A DNA stretch of 64,000 bases from AP-15 sp963735445 (GTDB lineage: Bacteria > Pseudomonadota > Alphaproteobacteria > ATCC43930 > CGMCC-115725): contig CAVTLC010000011.1 in NCBI GenBank assembly GCA_963735445.1, positions 48,729 to 112,728 of the forward strand, in the 5' to 3' direction. The translations under genes were made by a program, and so were the position numbers. The notes under the pieces were generated by a model. That model saw only the letters and a list, made by a program, of their open reading frames with translations. It did not search any database and was not told the DNA's origin. Shown piece after piece: positions 1-9,331 of the stretch. The first letter of the stretch is position 1. The number at the start of each line of letters is the position of its first letter.

Positions 1-265
1 AACAGTTGAGCCGTGGACTGCTTGGCCGCGGGCGTCGGGCGTTGCCGAAATTCTTCGCCAAGCCGCCACGGAGCCGCTCATTTCACGACGCCCTCGTTGA
101 TCGCCCGATCATCTGCTCGGTAAAACGCAGACCCTCACCAAACGTCCCAACATCTGTCTGCCGCGGGTCGCGGCGCCGGCGCGATTTGGTCGGGGCTGAG
201 GCTTCAACCAGTGCTCGGTCTATCTTGGCTGGAACTGTCTCACTGCGCCGGCGTTCCGGAAGGTC
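1..265. other. No recognisable gene at the left edge
   Basis: This stretch lies upstream of the first glycosyltransferase. The open frames crossing it on both strands give Arg- and Ser-rich translations without any family motif. I see no convincing promoter or terminator. It may be intergenic or the end of something outside the window. Confidence 0.4.
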
Positions 266-1519
266 TTGGATCAACTGGAGACGCACTTGGGCTTGCGAGA
301 TCTTGATGGGCTGGGCGTGTCACACTCATCGGCTTCGGGTTTCGGGCTGCGCGGGCATTGCCTCGTCTGTCTTTCTCACTTGCGCTGGGGTCTGGTTTTC
401 CAACGGCCGCAGCACCTGATGACCCGTTTCGCCCGCTCGATGCCAGTTCTGTATATCGAAGAGGCGGTCTTTGAGGGGCGCAAGCCTCCGTATCTCGCGA
501 GCTATGCTCTCGGCGAGAATCTGACCGTCTTTGTCCCGCATATGCCTGAAGACTTGCCCCTGGCAACTGCGGCTGCAGAACAGCGGCGGCTAGTGATGAA
601 CCTTCTCTGCCTGCAGGAGGTGGAGCGCCCGATCCTCTGGTTTTACACACCGATGGCATTGCAATATGCCGACGCAATCACGCCCGCAGCCACTGTTTAT
701 GACTGCATGGACGAGTTGTCGGCCTTCAAGGACGCTCCGGCGGAACTGCATCGGCTCGAAGCCGAACTCCTCCAGCAAGCCGATGTCGTCTTCACTGGCG
801 GAATCAGCCTCTATGAGGCGAAACGGGCTCGGCATCCAAACGTGCATGCGTTTCCGAGCGCAGTCGACGCCGAGCATTTCGGCAAGGCGCGCGGTCGGTT
901 GCCAGACCCTGCGGATCAGGAGCCGATTGGACGCCCACGGCTCGGCTTTTGTGGTGTTATCGATGAGCGGCTCGATTGTGAACTGGTCGCTTCGCTGGCT
1001 CGCCTGCGCCCCGACTGGCAGCTGATTTTTGTCGGGCCAGTGGTCAAGATCGACCCTGCCAGCCTGCCGCGCGCTGCCAATATTCACTATCTCGGCGGCA
1101 AGACTTACGATCAATTGCCGGGTTATATGGCGAACTGGGATATTGCGTTGATGCCGTTCGCCAGGAATGAGGCGACGCGATTTATCAGCCCGACCAAAAC
1201 GCCTGAATACCTTGCCGCCGGGAAGCCGGTGGTCTCGACCCCGATTACCGACGTGGTGCGTCGCTGGGGCGGTCTCGAAGCGGTGCATATCGCCGAAACG
1301 CCGATGGAATTTATTGCCGCGGCGGACGCTGCGCTGGATCTAGCCAGAAATGGTCACACCTGGCTCGAAGAAGTCGATCGCGAGCTCGCCGAAATCTCGT
1401 GGGAACGCACCTGGGCGCAGATGGCGGCACTGGTCGAAACGGCCGCAAGACGCCGAGACGCGAGAGGCGCACCCGAAGAGGTGATTGTCGCAAAGCCAAA
1501 TCCGGTTACGACCGGGTAG
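266..1519 (+). CDS. Glycosyltransferase, GT-B type (family 1/4-like)
   Basis: Probable GT-B glycosyltransferase that moves a sugar from a nucleotide donor during surface glycan synthesis in the cytoplasm. The first conserved segment (HLRWGLVFQRPQHL, about residues 39-52) is typical of a bacterial group whose members begin with a short 'SHLRW-FVFQRPQHL' block. The C-terminal donor-binding half carries SPTKTPEYLAAGKPVV (about 308-323), the usual glutamate-containing EYLA..PVV pattern. The N-terminus is uncertain: the first 35 residues before the conserved block are not family-like, and an in-frame GTG at 317 is an alternative start. The gene lies 288 bp ahead of glf on the same strand, so galactofuranose-containing glycan assembly is a reasonable guess; the actual acceptor and donor are unknown. 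Confidence 0.8.
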   Translation: MDQLETHLGLRDLDGLGVSHSSASGFGLRGHCLVCLSHLRWGLVFQRPQHLMTRFARSMPVLYIEEAVFEGRKPPYLASYALGENLTVFVPHMPEDLPLATAAAEQRRLVMNLLCLQEVERPILWFYTPMALQYADAITPAATVYDCMDELSAFKDAPAELHRLEAELLQQADVVFTGGISLYEAKRARHPNVHAFPSAVDAEHFGKARGRLPDPADQEPIGRPRLGFCGVIDERLDCELVASLARLRPDWQLIFVGPVVKIDPASLPRAANIHYLGGKTYDQLPGYMANWDIALMPFARNEATRFISPTKTPEYLAAGKPVVSTPITDVVRRWGGLEAVHIAETPMEFIAAADAALDLARNGHTWLEEVDRELAEISWERTWAQMAALVETAARRRDARGAPEEVIVAKPNPVTTG

Positions 1520-1807
1520 CGACTGATCATCGACACTAGGCCGCATCGCCCGCGCGCATGCTGCTTTCAGTACCGCGCTATTCAACTCGGCGACTTCTAG
1601 CGGATCGATCAACAGTGATTCTGCCATCTCATTGAGCAATTTCTATGCCGGAGGCAGGAACCGGTTGCCCCGTATAATGTTTCTGTAAGCCGGGTCGGAC
1701 TGCTTCTTATCAATCTGACGGGCCGGCGCAGAGTTGGCCCAAAGTCTCCGGCATATCGCCCGACATGTGGAAAGGATTCGTTTTGCTAGCCCTCAACGGA
1801 GCGCACT

Positions 1808-2962
1808 GTGTTTGATTGGCTGGTGGTCGGCGCCGGCTTTGCGGGAAGCGTCATTGCCGAGCGGCTGGCGAGCCAGCGCGATGAAAAGGTGCTCTTGATC
1901 GACCGGCGGCCGCATATCGGCGGCAATGCCTACGATCGTCACAACAAGGCTGGGATCCTGATCCACCAATACGGCCCGCATATCTTCCATACCAACAGCA
2001 AGACCGTTTTTGATTATTTGTCGAATTTCACCGCATGGCGGCCCTACGAGCATCGCGTGCTGGCCGAGGTAGACGGCATGCAGTTGCCGATCCCGATCAA
2101 TCTCGACACCATCAATCGGCTCTACGGACTTTCCCTGACCTCGATCGAGCTCGAAGGCTGGCTCGCCGCCCGCGCCGAACCGGTCGAGGAGATCCGCACC
2201 GCCGAGGACGTCGTCGTCAGCACAGTCGGACGCGAGCTTTACGAGAAATTTTTCCGCGGCTACACAAAAAAGCAATGGGGTGTCGACCCCTCGGAGCTCG
2301 ACAAATCGGTGACCGCTCGGGTGCCGACGCGCACCAATACCGATGACCGCTATTTCGGCGACAAGTACCAGTTCATGCCCGCCGCCGGGTTCACCCGGAT
2401 GTTCGAGCAAATAGTCGATCACCCCAATATCGAGATCATGCTGGACACGGATTATCGCGACCTGACCCCCAGCGTTCGCTATCAGCAGTTAATCTTTACC
2501 GGGCCGATCGATGAATATTTTGGTTATTGCTACGGCAAGCTGCCCTACCGCTCGCTCTCATTCAAGCATGTAACGCTGGATAAGCCATGGCACCAATCGG
2601 TCGCAGTGGTGAATTACCCGCAGACCAATGATTATACCCGGGTTACCGAATACAAGCACCTGACCGGTCAGCAGCACGCGCAGACCAGCCTGACCTATGA
2701 ATACCCGTCCGACAAAGGCGACCCCTACTATCCGATTCCGCGTCCTGAGAATGCCGAGCTCTTCAAGCGCTACGAGAGCCTGGCGTTGGCAACCAAAGGC
2801 GTTTGGTTCGTCGGACGGCTTGCCACCTATCGCTACTACAATATGGACCAGGTCGTCGGCCAGGCGCTGGCGACCTTCCGCCGGATCGACGAGAGCCTAG
2901 GCAAGCGGTCGCCGCCGGTCCAGAAGGGCATGAGCAGCGGCGAGTTGGAGTTTGCCGATTGA
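1808..2962 (+). CDS. glf: UDP-galactopyranose mutase
   Basis: Flavoenzyme that interconverts UDP-galactopyranose and UDP-galactofuranose, supplying galactofuranose for envelope polysaccharides. The 384-residue length is normal for the bacterial enzyme. The N-terminal FAD-binding Rossmann motif is clear (GAGFAGS near residues 8-14, then RRPHIGGNAYD near 32-42), followed by the mutase signatures IHQYGPHIFHT and FFRGYTKKQWG, and the C-terminal FVGRLATYRYYNMDQ segment that closes over FAD and substrate. Its stop overlaps the start of the next gene (TTGA), so the two are very likely cotranslated. The galT-galK pair 5 kb downstream could feed UDP-galactose into this step. Assignment is secure from motif order alone. 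Confidence 0.96.
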   Translation: MFDWLVVGAGFAGSVIAERLASQRDEKVLLIDRRPHIGGNAYDRHNKAGILIHQYGPHIFHTNSKTVFDYLSNFTAWRPYEHRVLAEVDGMQLPIPINLDTINRLYGLSLTSIELEGWLAARAEPVEEIRTAEDVVVSTVGRELYEKFFRGYTKKQWGVDPSELDKSVTARVPTRTNTDDRYFGDKYQFMPAAGFTRMFEQIVDHPNIEIMLDTDYRDLTPSVRYQQLIFTGPIDEYFGYCYGKLPYRSLSFKHVTLDKPWHQSVAVVNYPQTNDYTRVTEYKHLTGQQHAQTSLTYEYPSDKGDPYYPIPRPENAELFKRYESLALATKGVWFVGRLATYRYYNMDQVVGQALATFRRIDESLGKRSPPVQKGMSSGELEFAD

Positions 2963-5196
2963 GCTACATAAGCGAGGCGGCGCGGCCTGATCTCAGCGCT
3001 GTCGCGCCGGAAGCCGGTCTCCGCGCTCCAACGATCGAAATCTGGGGCGGAATCGAGTGCACAATTACCCGGGTGCACAACACCTTCCGCAACCAGCTTT
3101 TGGAGACCGGCCACAGTCATCGACCGGAAGACTTGGATGCGATCGCCGAACTGGGGCTTCGCGTTTTGCGATACCCGGTGCTTTGGGAGCAGGTGGCTCC
3201 GGACCACCCTAACTGCACCAATTGGGACTGGCACGACGCCCGGCTCGCGCGGCTTGCCGGTCTGGGGATCACGCCGATCGCTGGGCTCGTCCATCATGGC
3301 GGCGGCCCGCATTACACAAATCTGCTCGATCCCGAATTTCCCGAGCTGCTGGCCCAGTACGCGGCAATGGTTGCCCGCCGTTATCCGGGCATCGAGATGT
3401 TTACGCCGGTCAATGAGCCGCTGACCACGGCGCGCTTCAGTTGCCTCTACGGGCACTGGTATCCGCATCACAAGAACACCGCGGATTTCCTTCGAGCGCT
3501 GGTGAATGAGTGTTATGGCACGGCGTTGGCGATGCGGGCCATCCGGCAGGTCACCCCGCAAGCGCGCCTGATCCAAACCGAAGACATTGGAAGAACCTAC
3601 AGTACGCCGCTGCTGCGGGCTCAGGCAGAGTACGAGAACGACCGCCGCTGGCTCAGCCTCGATCTGTTATGCGGGCGGCTCAATCCGCATCACCCCTGGT
3701 ATCAGGCATTTGTCGGCGCTGGGGTCCCCGAGAGGATTCTCCACGATCTGGCCGAACTCCCCTGTGCGCCCGATGTTATCGGGCTGAATTACTATCTGAC
3801 GACCGACCGGTTTCTCGATCATCGGCTGAAGCGCTATCCGCGCACCACGTGGGGCGGCAACGGGCGGCAAGCTTATGCGGATGTCGAGGCGGTGCGCATC
3901 GCCCGAAACGATATCCAGACCGGCAGCGCCGCCCGTCTGCGAGAGGTCTGGGAGCGATACCGATTGCCCGTCGCGGTGACGGAGGTACACGCCGGCTGCA
4001 CCCGCGAAGAGCAGCTGCGGTGGCTGTTGGATGGCTATGACGGCGCTGTCAGGCTGCGCAGCGACGGGATCAATGTCCGCGCGGTGACTGTCTGGGCATT
4101 AATCGGAGCGGTCGATTGGAACTCCCTCCTGACGCGCCGGGAGGGCCACTATGAAAGCGGGGCCTTTCATGCCGGACACGGGAACCGCCCGCGTCCAACG
4201 GCGCTCGCCAAGGCGATCGTTTCGCTGGCGTCGGGCCGCCGGCATGATCATCCCGTGCTGGATACCCCGGGTTGGTGGCGCCGCAACACGCGCTTTTTTT
4301 GCCAACCGCGACACGCCGCTCCGGAGAGGAGAACCATGGCTCGCGAGTTATTGATTACCGGCGCCACCGGTACGCTTGGACGCGCGCTGACCCGCATTTG
4401 TGCTTTGCGCGGGTTGCAGCACCACATCACCAGCCGGTCGGAACTCGACATCGCCGAGCCGAGTTCGCTCGAAGCGGCGCTCGATCGGCATCGGCCTTGG
4501 GCGGTCATCAACACTGCGGGGTATGTTCGCGTCGCTGATGCCGAGAAAGAGCCCGATCGCTGCTTTCGCGAAAACACGGTGGGTGCAGCGGCTCTTGCGC
4601 GCGCCTGCAACAGGCTCGGGATCCCATTCGTCACGTTTTCTTCGGACTTGGTGTTCGATGGGCGGCTCGGGCGACCGTATGTCGAGACCGATGTGCCGTG
4701 CCCGGCCTCCGTCTACGGCGCGAGCAAGGCAGAGGCTGAACGGCAGGTGCTCGAAATTTATCCAGACGCGCTGATCGCACGCACCAGCGCCTTTTTCGGG
4801 CCGTGGGACCAATATAACTTCGTTTACCACACGCTCTGCGCCCTAGCCGCCGGCCGCGAAGTCAGCGCCGCTGCAGATATCGTGATTTCGCCAACCTATG
4901 TACCGGATCTCGTTAACGCGTCGCTCGATCTGTTGATCGACGGAGAGACCGGGATCTGGCACCTCGCCAACCGCGGTGCGGTTTCCTGGGGTGAGCTGGC
5001 GAGGTTGGTGGCGGCGCGCGCCGGTTTTGACCCCGATCGAGTGATGCTTACCCGCGGTGATGACCCGCCGGTAAGCACGGCGATGAACAGTGTGCGCGGC
5101 GAGATACTGCCGCCGCTCGACTCGGCACTCGACCGGTTCTTTAGGGAGAGCGAGATCGCATGGCGGCCAGCGAGCGATCGATCAGGCTCGCAATGA
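2959..5196 (+). CDS. GH1-like glycosidase fused to RmlD-like dTDP-sugar reductase
   Basis: A 745-residue two-domain protein. Residues about 15-440 resemble family 1 glycoside hydrolases: a (beta/alpha)8 layout with the acid/base motif VNEP (Glu about 153) and a likely nucleophile in VTEVHAG (Glu about 342). From residue 460 a complete RmlD/NAD-epimerase domain follows (ITGATGTLGRALTR nucleotide-binding loop, then SSDLVFDG and the catalytic pair Y-x-x-x-K in VYGASKAE). I chose the TTG at 2959 because it overlaps the glf stop as TTGA and has GGAG eight bases upstream; longer in-frame starts lie inside glf. An ATG at 4336 with its own ribosome site could yield the reductase separately. The 3' end overlaps the convergent GH2 gene by 56 bp. 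Proteins with this fusion are known in alphaproteobacteria; their role is not settled. Confidence 0.85.
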   Translation: MSYISEAARPDLSAVAPEAGLRAPTIEIWGGIECTITRVHNTFRNQLLETGHSHRPEDLDAIAELGLRVLRYPVLWEQVAPDHPNCTNWDWHDARLARLAGLGITPIAGLVHHGGGPHYTNLLDPEFPELLAQYAAMVARRYPGIEMFTPVNEPLTTARFSCLYGHWYPHHKNTADFLRALVNECYGTALAMRAIRQVTPQARLIQTEDIGRTYSTPLLRAQAEYENDRRWLSLDLLCGRLNPHHPWYQAFVGAGVPERILHDLAELPCAPDVIGLNYYLTTDRFLDHRLKRYPRTTWGGNGRQAYADVEAVRIARNDIQTGSAARLREVWERYRLPVAVTEVHAGCTREEQLRWLLDGYDGAVRLRSDGINVRAVTVWALIGAVDWNSLLTRREGHYESGAFHAGHGNRPRPTALAKAIVSLASGRRHDHPVLDTPGWWRRNTRFFCQPRHAAPERRTMARELLITGATGTLGRALTRICALRGLQHHITSRSELDIAEPSSLEAALDRHRPWAVINTAGYVRVADAEKEPDRCFRENTVGAAALARACNRLGIPFVTFSSDLVFDGRLGRPYVETDVPCPASVYGASKAEAERQVLEIYPDALIARTSAFFGPWDQYNFVYHTLCALAAGREVSAAADIVISPTYVPDLVNASLDLLIDGETGIWHLANRGAVSWGELARLVAARAGFDPDRVMLTRGDDPPVSTAMNSVRGEILPPLDSALDRFFRESEIAWRPASDRSGSQ
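4323..4338 (+). promoter_or_regulatory. Internal ribosome-binding site and ATG inside the fusion gene
   Basis: GGAGAGGAG (4323-4331) sits four bases before an in-frame ATG at 4336, exactly where the RmlD-like domain begins. Initiation here would give a 287-residue protein of normal RmlD length. Whether it is used is unknown. Confidence 0.45.
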
Positions 5197-7996
5197 CCGT
5201 TTCGCTGTCGCGTGTGGCCGCCGAACCTTGCGCCGAGGCCAAGGTCAGCAGACTGTCGAGCAGCACCGTGGCGGTCGGGTCGGCCCCCGGCTCGTCGCGG
5301 AACAGCCGAAAGGTCGAGGCGACAAAGCGCCCGGTGCCATAGCCACGCTCGACGGCGAGTGCGACCGGTTTGTGGATCCAGCCGACCACGAGCCCGGCGT
5401 GGACGCGCGCCTGGAAGTCGAGCAGGTTGCAGCCGGAGATGACGTAATCCGGCAGAACCCGATCAAAGGTCTCGTCGAGCAGCGGCCCTCCGGGAATGCG
5501 GGAAAAGCCGCAGGGTCGGTGCAGCCAGCTAAAACTCGATGCCCAATCACCGCGCCACACCGTGCCGGCGCGCTTGCGCACTCTGACGTTTTGCCAATGC
5601 GGGAATAGCGGGTTGAGGCGAAACTCGCCGGTCGGAAGCAGCAGCAGCCGCCCGCCTTCGCGGACATGCGCAGCGACGGTAGGGTCAAGGCTGTTCGTTA
5701 CCCACAGCGTTGCCGCTTGCGAGTCGGCGGTCACTTGGTAGCCCAGCGCTTCGAAGCGGGCGCGCAGATCGGGCTGAGGCGACCAGATCGCGGTGATATC
5801 GGAAGTTCGAAAATCGCGCGGGTGAACTGCGATATCGAGGTAGTTGGTGGCGACGACCGAGCCATCGGCCGCCCGCAGCACGAACTCCGCCCGCCTGATG
5901 CAGGATCGCTGCTCATCAGGAACCGGCAGCGCCACTGGATCGAGGGTGCTAACCGTCTGCGGCTCCTGATCCGGGAGCGCGATTGATCTCTGTGTCCCAA
6001 AGGTGATCTGCAGCTCCGCTCCGCGCAGCGCTGGCCCGGCGCCGTGCGCGATCGACAGCTCGACCACAGCGGTTTCACCCGCCCAATACGACAACCGTGA
6101 CCAGCGCGGCACAATCACGATGTCGGCGTTAATCGTCGGGAAGACACCGTGAAACTCGCGCGGGTTGCGGCGCATATCGAGCAGCCCGTTGCATTCCCAA
6201 TGCGCGTCGGTCAGCTCGGTGATGACATAGCCAGCAATGTTATTTTTCCGACGGAGCGCTTCGATCTCATACTTCAATGCCCGAAATTGCTGCCATTGCG
6301 CTGCTTCAACAAAGCCCTTCAAGTCACCGAACACTCGTGCGAGGCTCCAATCGGCAAAGCGGTGCTGCACCCCGTGTGGGTACATCACCCCTTCGCCCCA
6401 ATCATGGCCGGTCTCAAACCACCAAGGCTCGTTACCCGAGGCATCCGCGAGACGCTCAGGATCCGGTAGTCCCCAATTGCCAAATTCGGAGCACATCAGC
6501 GGTTCGTGGCCGGTCTGCACCGCCTCGCTTCCCGACGCAAAGAGCCAGGAGGCTCGGCTCGCCAGTTGCTTGACAAAGCGGTCCCAGCCGAGCCGATTGT
6601 CCGGGAATGCCGCGTAGTAATGATAGTCAGCGATGTCGGTTTCGACATGAGAGCTCGGCGCCAATGGCGAGTTATCGACGACAAGCCGCCCCGGATCATA
6701 GGATTTCAGCCACTGATACGTCTCTTTGAGCCAGTCTCGATCAAGCGGATCATTGACCAGATCGACCCCCCAGTTCTCGTTGATAATGGTCCAGCAGATA
6801 ATCGAGGGGTGGTTGCCGTCGCGATCGACAATGCCTCGCAATGTGGCGCGTTTACGCGCCCGCGAGCGCTCAGTCGACGTGCCCATCGTCGGCAATTCGG
6901 TCCACACGAGAAGGCCGATGCGGTCGGCGACCTCGTAGTAGCGCGGATCCGGCGCCTTGATATGGCAGCGCAAACAGTTGAGCCCGAGTTCCTTGGCTTT
7001 GCGAAACTCGTCCTCGAGAAATTCAATAGATGGTGTCGTGCATATCGTGTCCGGATAATAATCCTGATCCAGCGCGGCCCTTATATAGAGCGGTTCGCCA
7101 TTCAAATAAAAATGGCCGTTGCGCGCTTCAATCGTACGAAACCCAAACTGATCCTCGAATTCATCGACGACATGACCATCGCGTTCGAGCGTCAGGTGAA
7201 GCGTGTAGAGGTTCGGCGCCGCTGGAGACCATGCCTCGACCTCGGCTAAGGTGAGCGCCAAGTCGGTTTTTTCGGCGCCGCGTTCGAGCACCGTCGAAGT
7301 ACTGGCTACCGTTTTCCCATTCGGAGCTTTGATTGCCAAGCTCACCCGAGTTTCGGCAATCAGTGGATTTGCGAGGAACACGCCGACACCGACGCGCCCT
7401 GTTGCAAGTTCAGGCATTACGCGGGCGCGTTCGATATGATCAATCGTGCGCCGCTCGAGCCATACCGATTGCCAAATCCCGGACAGCGGGCCGTACCAGC
7501 TTTGCTTGCCCAATGGCATCTCAGCGAGCGGCGCCTCGGGGGAAACCATTGGGTCGTCTATTGGGCTGTCAACTCGGATTTTGATCTCGTTGCTGCCCTC
7601 GACGAGTTGCTCAGTCACATCAAACGAGAATGGCAGAAACCCGCCTACATGCATCCCGACCAGTTCGCCGTTGACCCAGACACGCGCAATGTGGAACACG
7701 GCGCCAAACCGCAGAAAAACATGCTCGCCGATCCAACCGGCTGGGATGTCGACCTCGCGGCGGTAAATCGCAGTGCCCCCGCGCATCCTTAAGTCAGCGA
7801 ACTGTGCTTGCCACACGCCGGGAACCTGAATGCATCGCCAGCCCACCGGGTGCGAGCGATAATCCTCGACCACGTGGAGAAATTCCCAGCTGCCGTCGAG
7901 TGAAATCGGATTCGGGCCCGCCGCCTCATGCTCAGCTGTTGGTGGCGCTCCGAGCACCTCAAGCGAGGCGGCAGCGGTCAAAATGTCGTCGGGCAT
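5141..7996 (-). CDS. Glycoside hydrolase family 2 protein (beta-galactosidase/glucuronidase-like)
   Basis: A 951-residue GH2 hydrolase likely to remove beta-linked sugars from oligosaccharides. The N-terminal jelly-roll (WEF near 33-35 through about 180) is followed by an immunoglobulin-like sandwich and a TIM barrel. The acid/base is Glu about 407 in the motif IINENWG and the nucleophile is Glu about 504 in CSEFGNWG. After the barrel there are roughly 300 further residues of beta-rich sequence, giving an accessory C-terminus longer than minimal beta-glucuronidases. No signal peptide is visible, so it should be cytoplasmic. It is divergent from galT-galK, which fits release of galactose for the Leloir pathway, but the substrate is inferred from context only. 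The 3' end overlaps the converging fusion gene by 56 bp. Confidence 0.85.
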   Translation of the reverse strand: MPDDILTAAASLEVLGAPPTAEHEAAGPNPISLDGSWEFLHVVEDYRSHPVGWRCIQVPGVWQAQFADLRMRGGTAIYRREVDIPAGWIGEHVFLRFGAVFHIARVWVNGELVGMHVGGFLPFSFDVTEQLVEGSNEIKIRVDSPIDDPMVSPEAPLAEMPLGKQSWYGPLSGIWQSVWLERRTIDHIERARVMPELATGRVGVGVFLANPLIAETRVSLAIKAPNGKTVASTSTVLERGAEKTDLALTLAEVEAWSPAAPNLYTLHLTLERDGHVVDEFEDQFGFRTIEARNGHFYLNGEPLYIRAALDQDYYPDTICTTPSIEFLEDEFRKAKELGLNCLRCHIKAPDPRYYEVADRIGLLVWTELPTMGTSTERSRARKRATLRGIVDRDGNHPSIICWTIINENWGVDLVNDPLDRDWLKETYQWLKSYDPGRLVVDNSPLAPSSHVETDIADYHYYAAFPDNRLGWDRFVKQLASRASWLFASGSEAVQTGHEPLMCSEFGNWGLPDPERLADASGNEPWWFETGHDWGEGVMYPHGVQHRFADWSLARVFGDLKGFVEAAQWQQFRALKYEIEALRRKNNIAGYVITELTDAHWECNGLLDMRRNPREFHGVFPTINADIVIVPRWSRLSYWAGETAVVELSIAHGAGPALRGAELQITFGTQRSIALPDQEPQTVSTLDPVALPVPDEQRSCIRRAEFVLRAADGSVVATNYLDIAVHPRDFRTSDITAIWSPQPDLRARFEALGYQVTADSQAATLWVTNSLDPTVAAHVREGGRLLLLPTGEFRLNPLFPHWQNVRVRKRAGTVWRGDWASSFSWLHRPCGFSRIPGGPLLDETFDRVLPDYVISGCNLLDFQARVHAGLVVGWIHKPVALAVERGYGTGRFVASTFRLFRDEPGADPTATVLLDSLLTLASAQGSAATRDSETVIASLIDRSLAAMRSRSP

Positions 7997-8254
7997 GTTT
8001 TTGGGCGGGCTCCGAAAATGAACGCAGGGTCCTCTAGATGAGGATGCGGGTTAGGCCTTGGATGTCTTTCTAGGCAAAATCGAAGTCTATTTCTGTAAAT
8101 ATCGGTACCTAAAGTAAGGCCGAAACTTGACTTTGAGCTGCAGCAAATTGCCGCCCATTAGGATGTCCGAAAGCATCTCCGGCTCCGAGCAGGAACGCAG
8201 GTCAACGCCGCGTGTTTTCCTGCCGGGTTCCAGAATGTGACGCGGTGGCAGCAC
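7997..8254. promoter_or_regulatory. Divergent intergenic region between GH2 gene and galT
   Basis: This 258 bp stretch separates two divergently read sugar-metabolism genes and must hold both promoters. I find no clear sigma-70 hexamer pair and no strong operator palindrome by eye. Confidence 0.4.
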
Positions 8255-9331
8255 ATGATGCATCGGGCCGAATACGTCAAGCCTGATGGCCGCCGGCTCT
8301 GGCTCTACGGTCGCGCGCCACCGCGGATCGAATCGGCGCCAAGCCCTTCCTCCGAACCCGTCACCGTCCAAACCCATCTCCGCCGCGATCCACTTAGCGA
8401 CGAATGGGTGATTTATGCCACGCACCGGCAGAATCGGACTTTCCTTCCGGCGGCGGCAGAGGACCCGTTTGCTCCGACCACCGACCCGCAACACCCGACC
8501 GAAATGCCGTCTGGTTACTACGAGGTCGCGGTGTTCGAGAATCGCTTTCCGAGCCTCTCGCTCAATCCCGGTCCCCCGCCGCCGATAGCTGACGTCGAAA
8601 CCGCACCCGGACGGGGGAGCTGCGAGGTCGTCGTTTTTTCGCAAGACGGGTCGGTCAGCCTGGGAGACCTGCCGCTCGATCGCATTTCATTGATCTTTGA
8701 GGTCTGGGCGGATCGCACCCGGGATCTGCAACAAGCAGGCCTTGCGTATGTGTTGCCATTCGAGAACCGCGGCGTCGAGATCGGCGCGACCCTGCAGCAT
8801 CCGCATGGTCAAATTTACGCCTATGATTTCCTGCCCCAGCGCCAAGCAAACGTGATGCAGAGACTGCGCAGTCATCACTCTGACGCTGGACATGATCTTG
8901 TCGCCGATCTGGCGAAATCGGAGTGCGATCTGGGGATCCGTCTGATTGCGAAGCAGGGTGCCGCCGCGGCGTTTGCTCCGCCTTTTGGCCGTTTTCCGTA
9001 CGAGACATGGATCGTGCCGATGCGTTCGGTCGCTTATTTGTCCGAACTGAGTGAGCCCGAACGCATCGATATGGCTTTTGTGTTGTCCCAGGTCCTGCGC
9101 CGGCTCGACCGATTGTGGGATAGCCCGATGCCTTATCTGATGACCGTGAACCAAGCCCCGACTGACGGGCAACCGCATCCCGAATGGACCTTGCGGATCG
9201 AGATCTGCCCGATCCGTCGCGCCCCCGACAAGCTAAAGTTTCTTGCCGGCACTGAACTCGGTGCGGGCGTCTTTGCCAATGACATAACCCCCGAAGCTGC
9301 GGCGGCGGCATTGCGGAGCGTGCATTTGTGA
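8255..9331 (+). CDS. galT: Galactose-1-phosphate uridylyltransferase
   Basis: Leloir-pathway enzyme exchanging UMP between UDP-glucose and galactose-1-phosphate. The catalytic HPHGQ motif is present (His about 182 and 184; the second His is the uridylylated nucleophile), preceded by the conserved FENRG block and followed by PYETWIVP and the C-terminal EICPIRR segment. About 358 residues, normal for the family. Start: an ATG at 8255 (immediately followed by a second ATG) fits the family N-terminus MHRAEYVKPDGRRLW; a GTG at 8237 would add six residues. The stop overlaps the galK start (GTGA), so the two genes are translationally coupled. Confidence 0.93.
   Translation: MMHRAEYVKPDGRRLWLYGRAPPRIESAPSPSSEPVTVQTHLRRDPLSDEWVIYATHRQNRTFLPAAAEDPFAPTTDPQHPTEMPSGYYEVAVFENRFPSLSLNPGPPPPIADVETAPGRGSCEVVVFSQDGSVSLGDLPLDRISLIFEVWADRTRDLQQAGLAYVLPFENRGVEIGATLQHPHGQIYAYDFLPQRQANVMQRLRSHHSDAGHDLVADLAKSECDLGIRLIAKQGAAAAFAPPFGRFPYETWIVPMRSVAYLSELSEPERIDMAFVLSQVLRRLDRLWDSPMPYLMTVNQAPTDGQPHPEWTLRIEICPIRRAPDKLKFLAGTELGAGVFANDITPEAAAAALRSVHL

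Noticed and set aside
1660..1690. TATAAT at 1673 as a promoter for glf
   Set aside because: A perfect -10 hexamer, but no -35 match 16-18 bases upstream, and it is 130 bp before the start; not counted as a feature.
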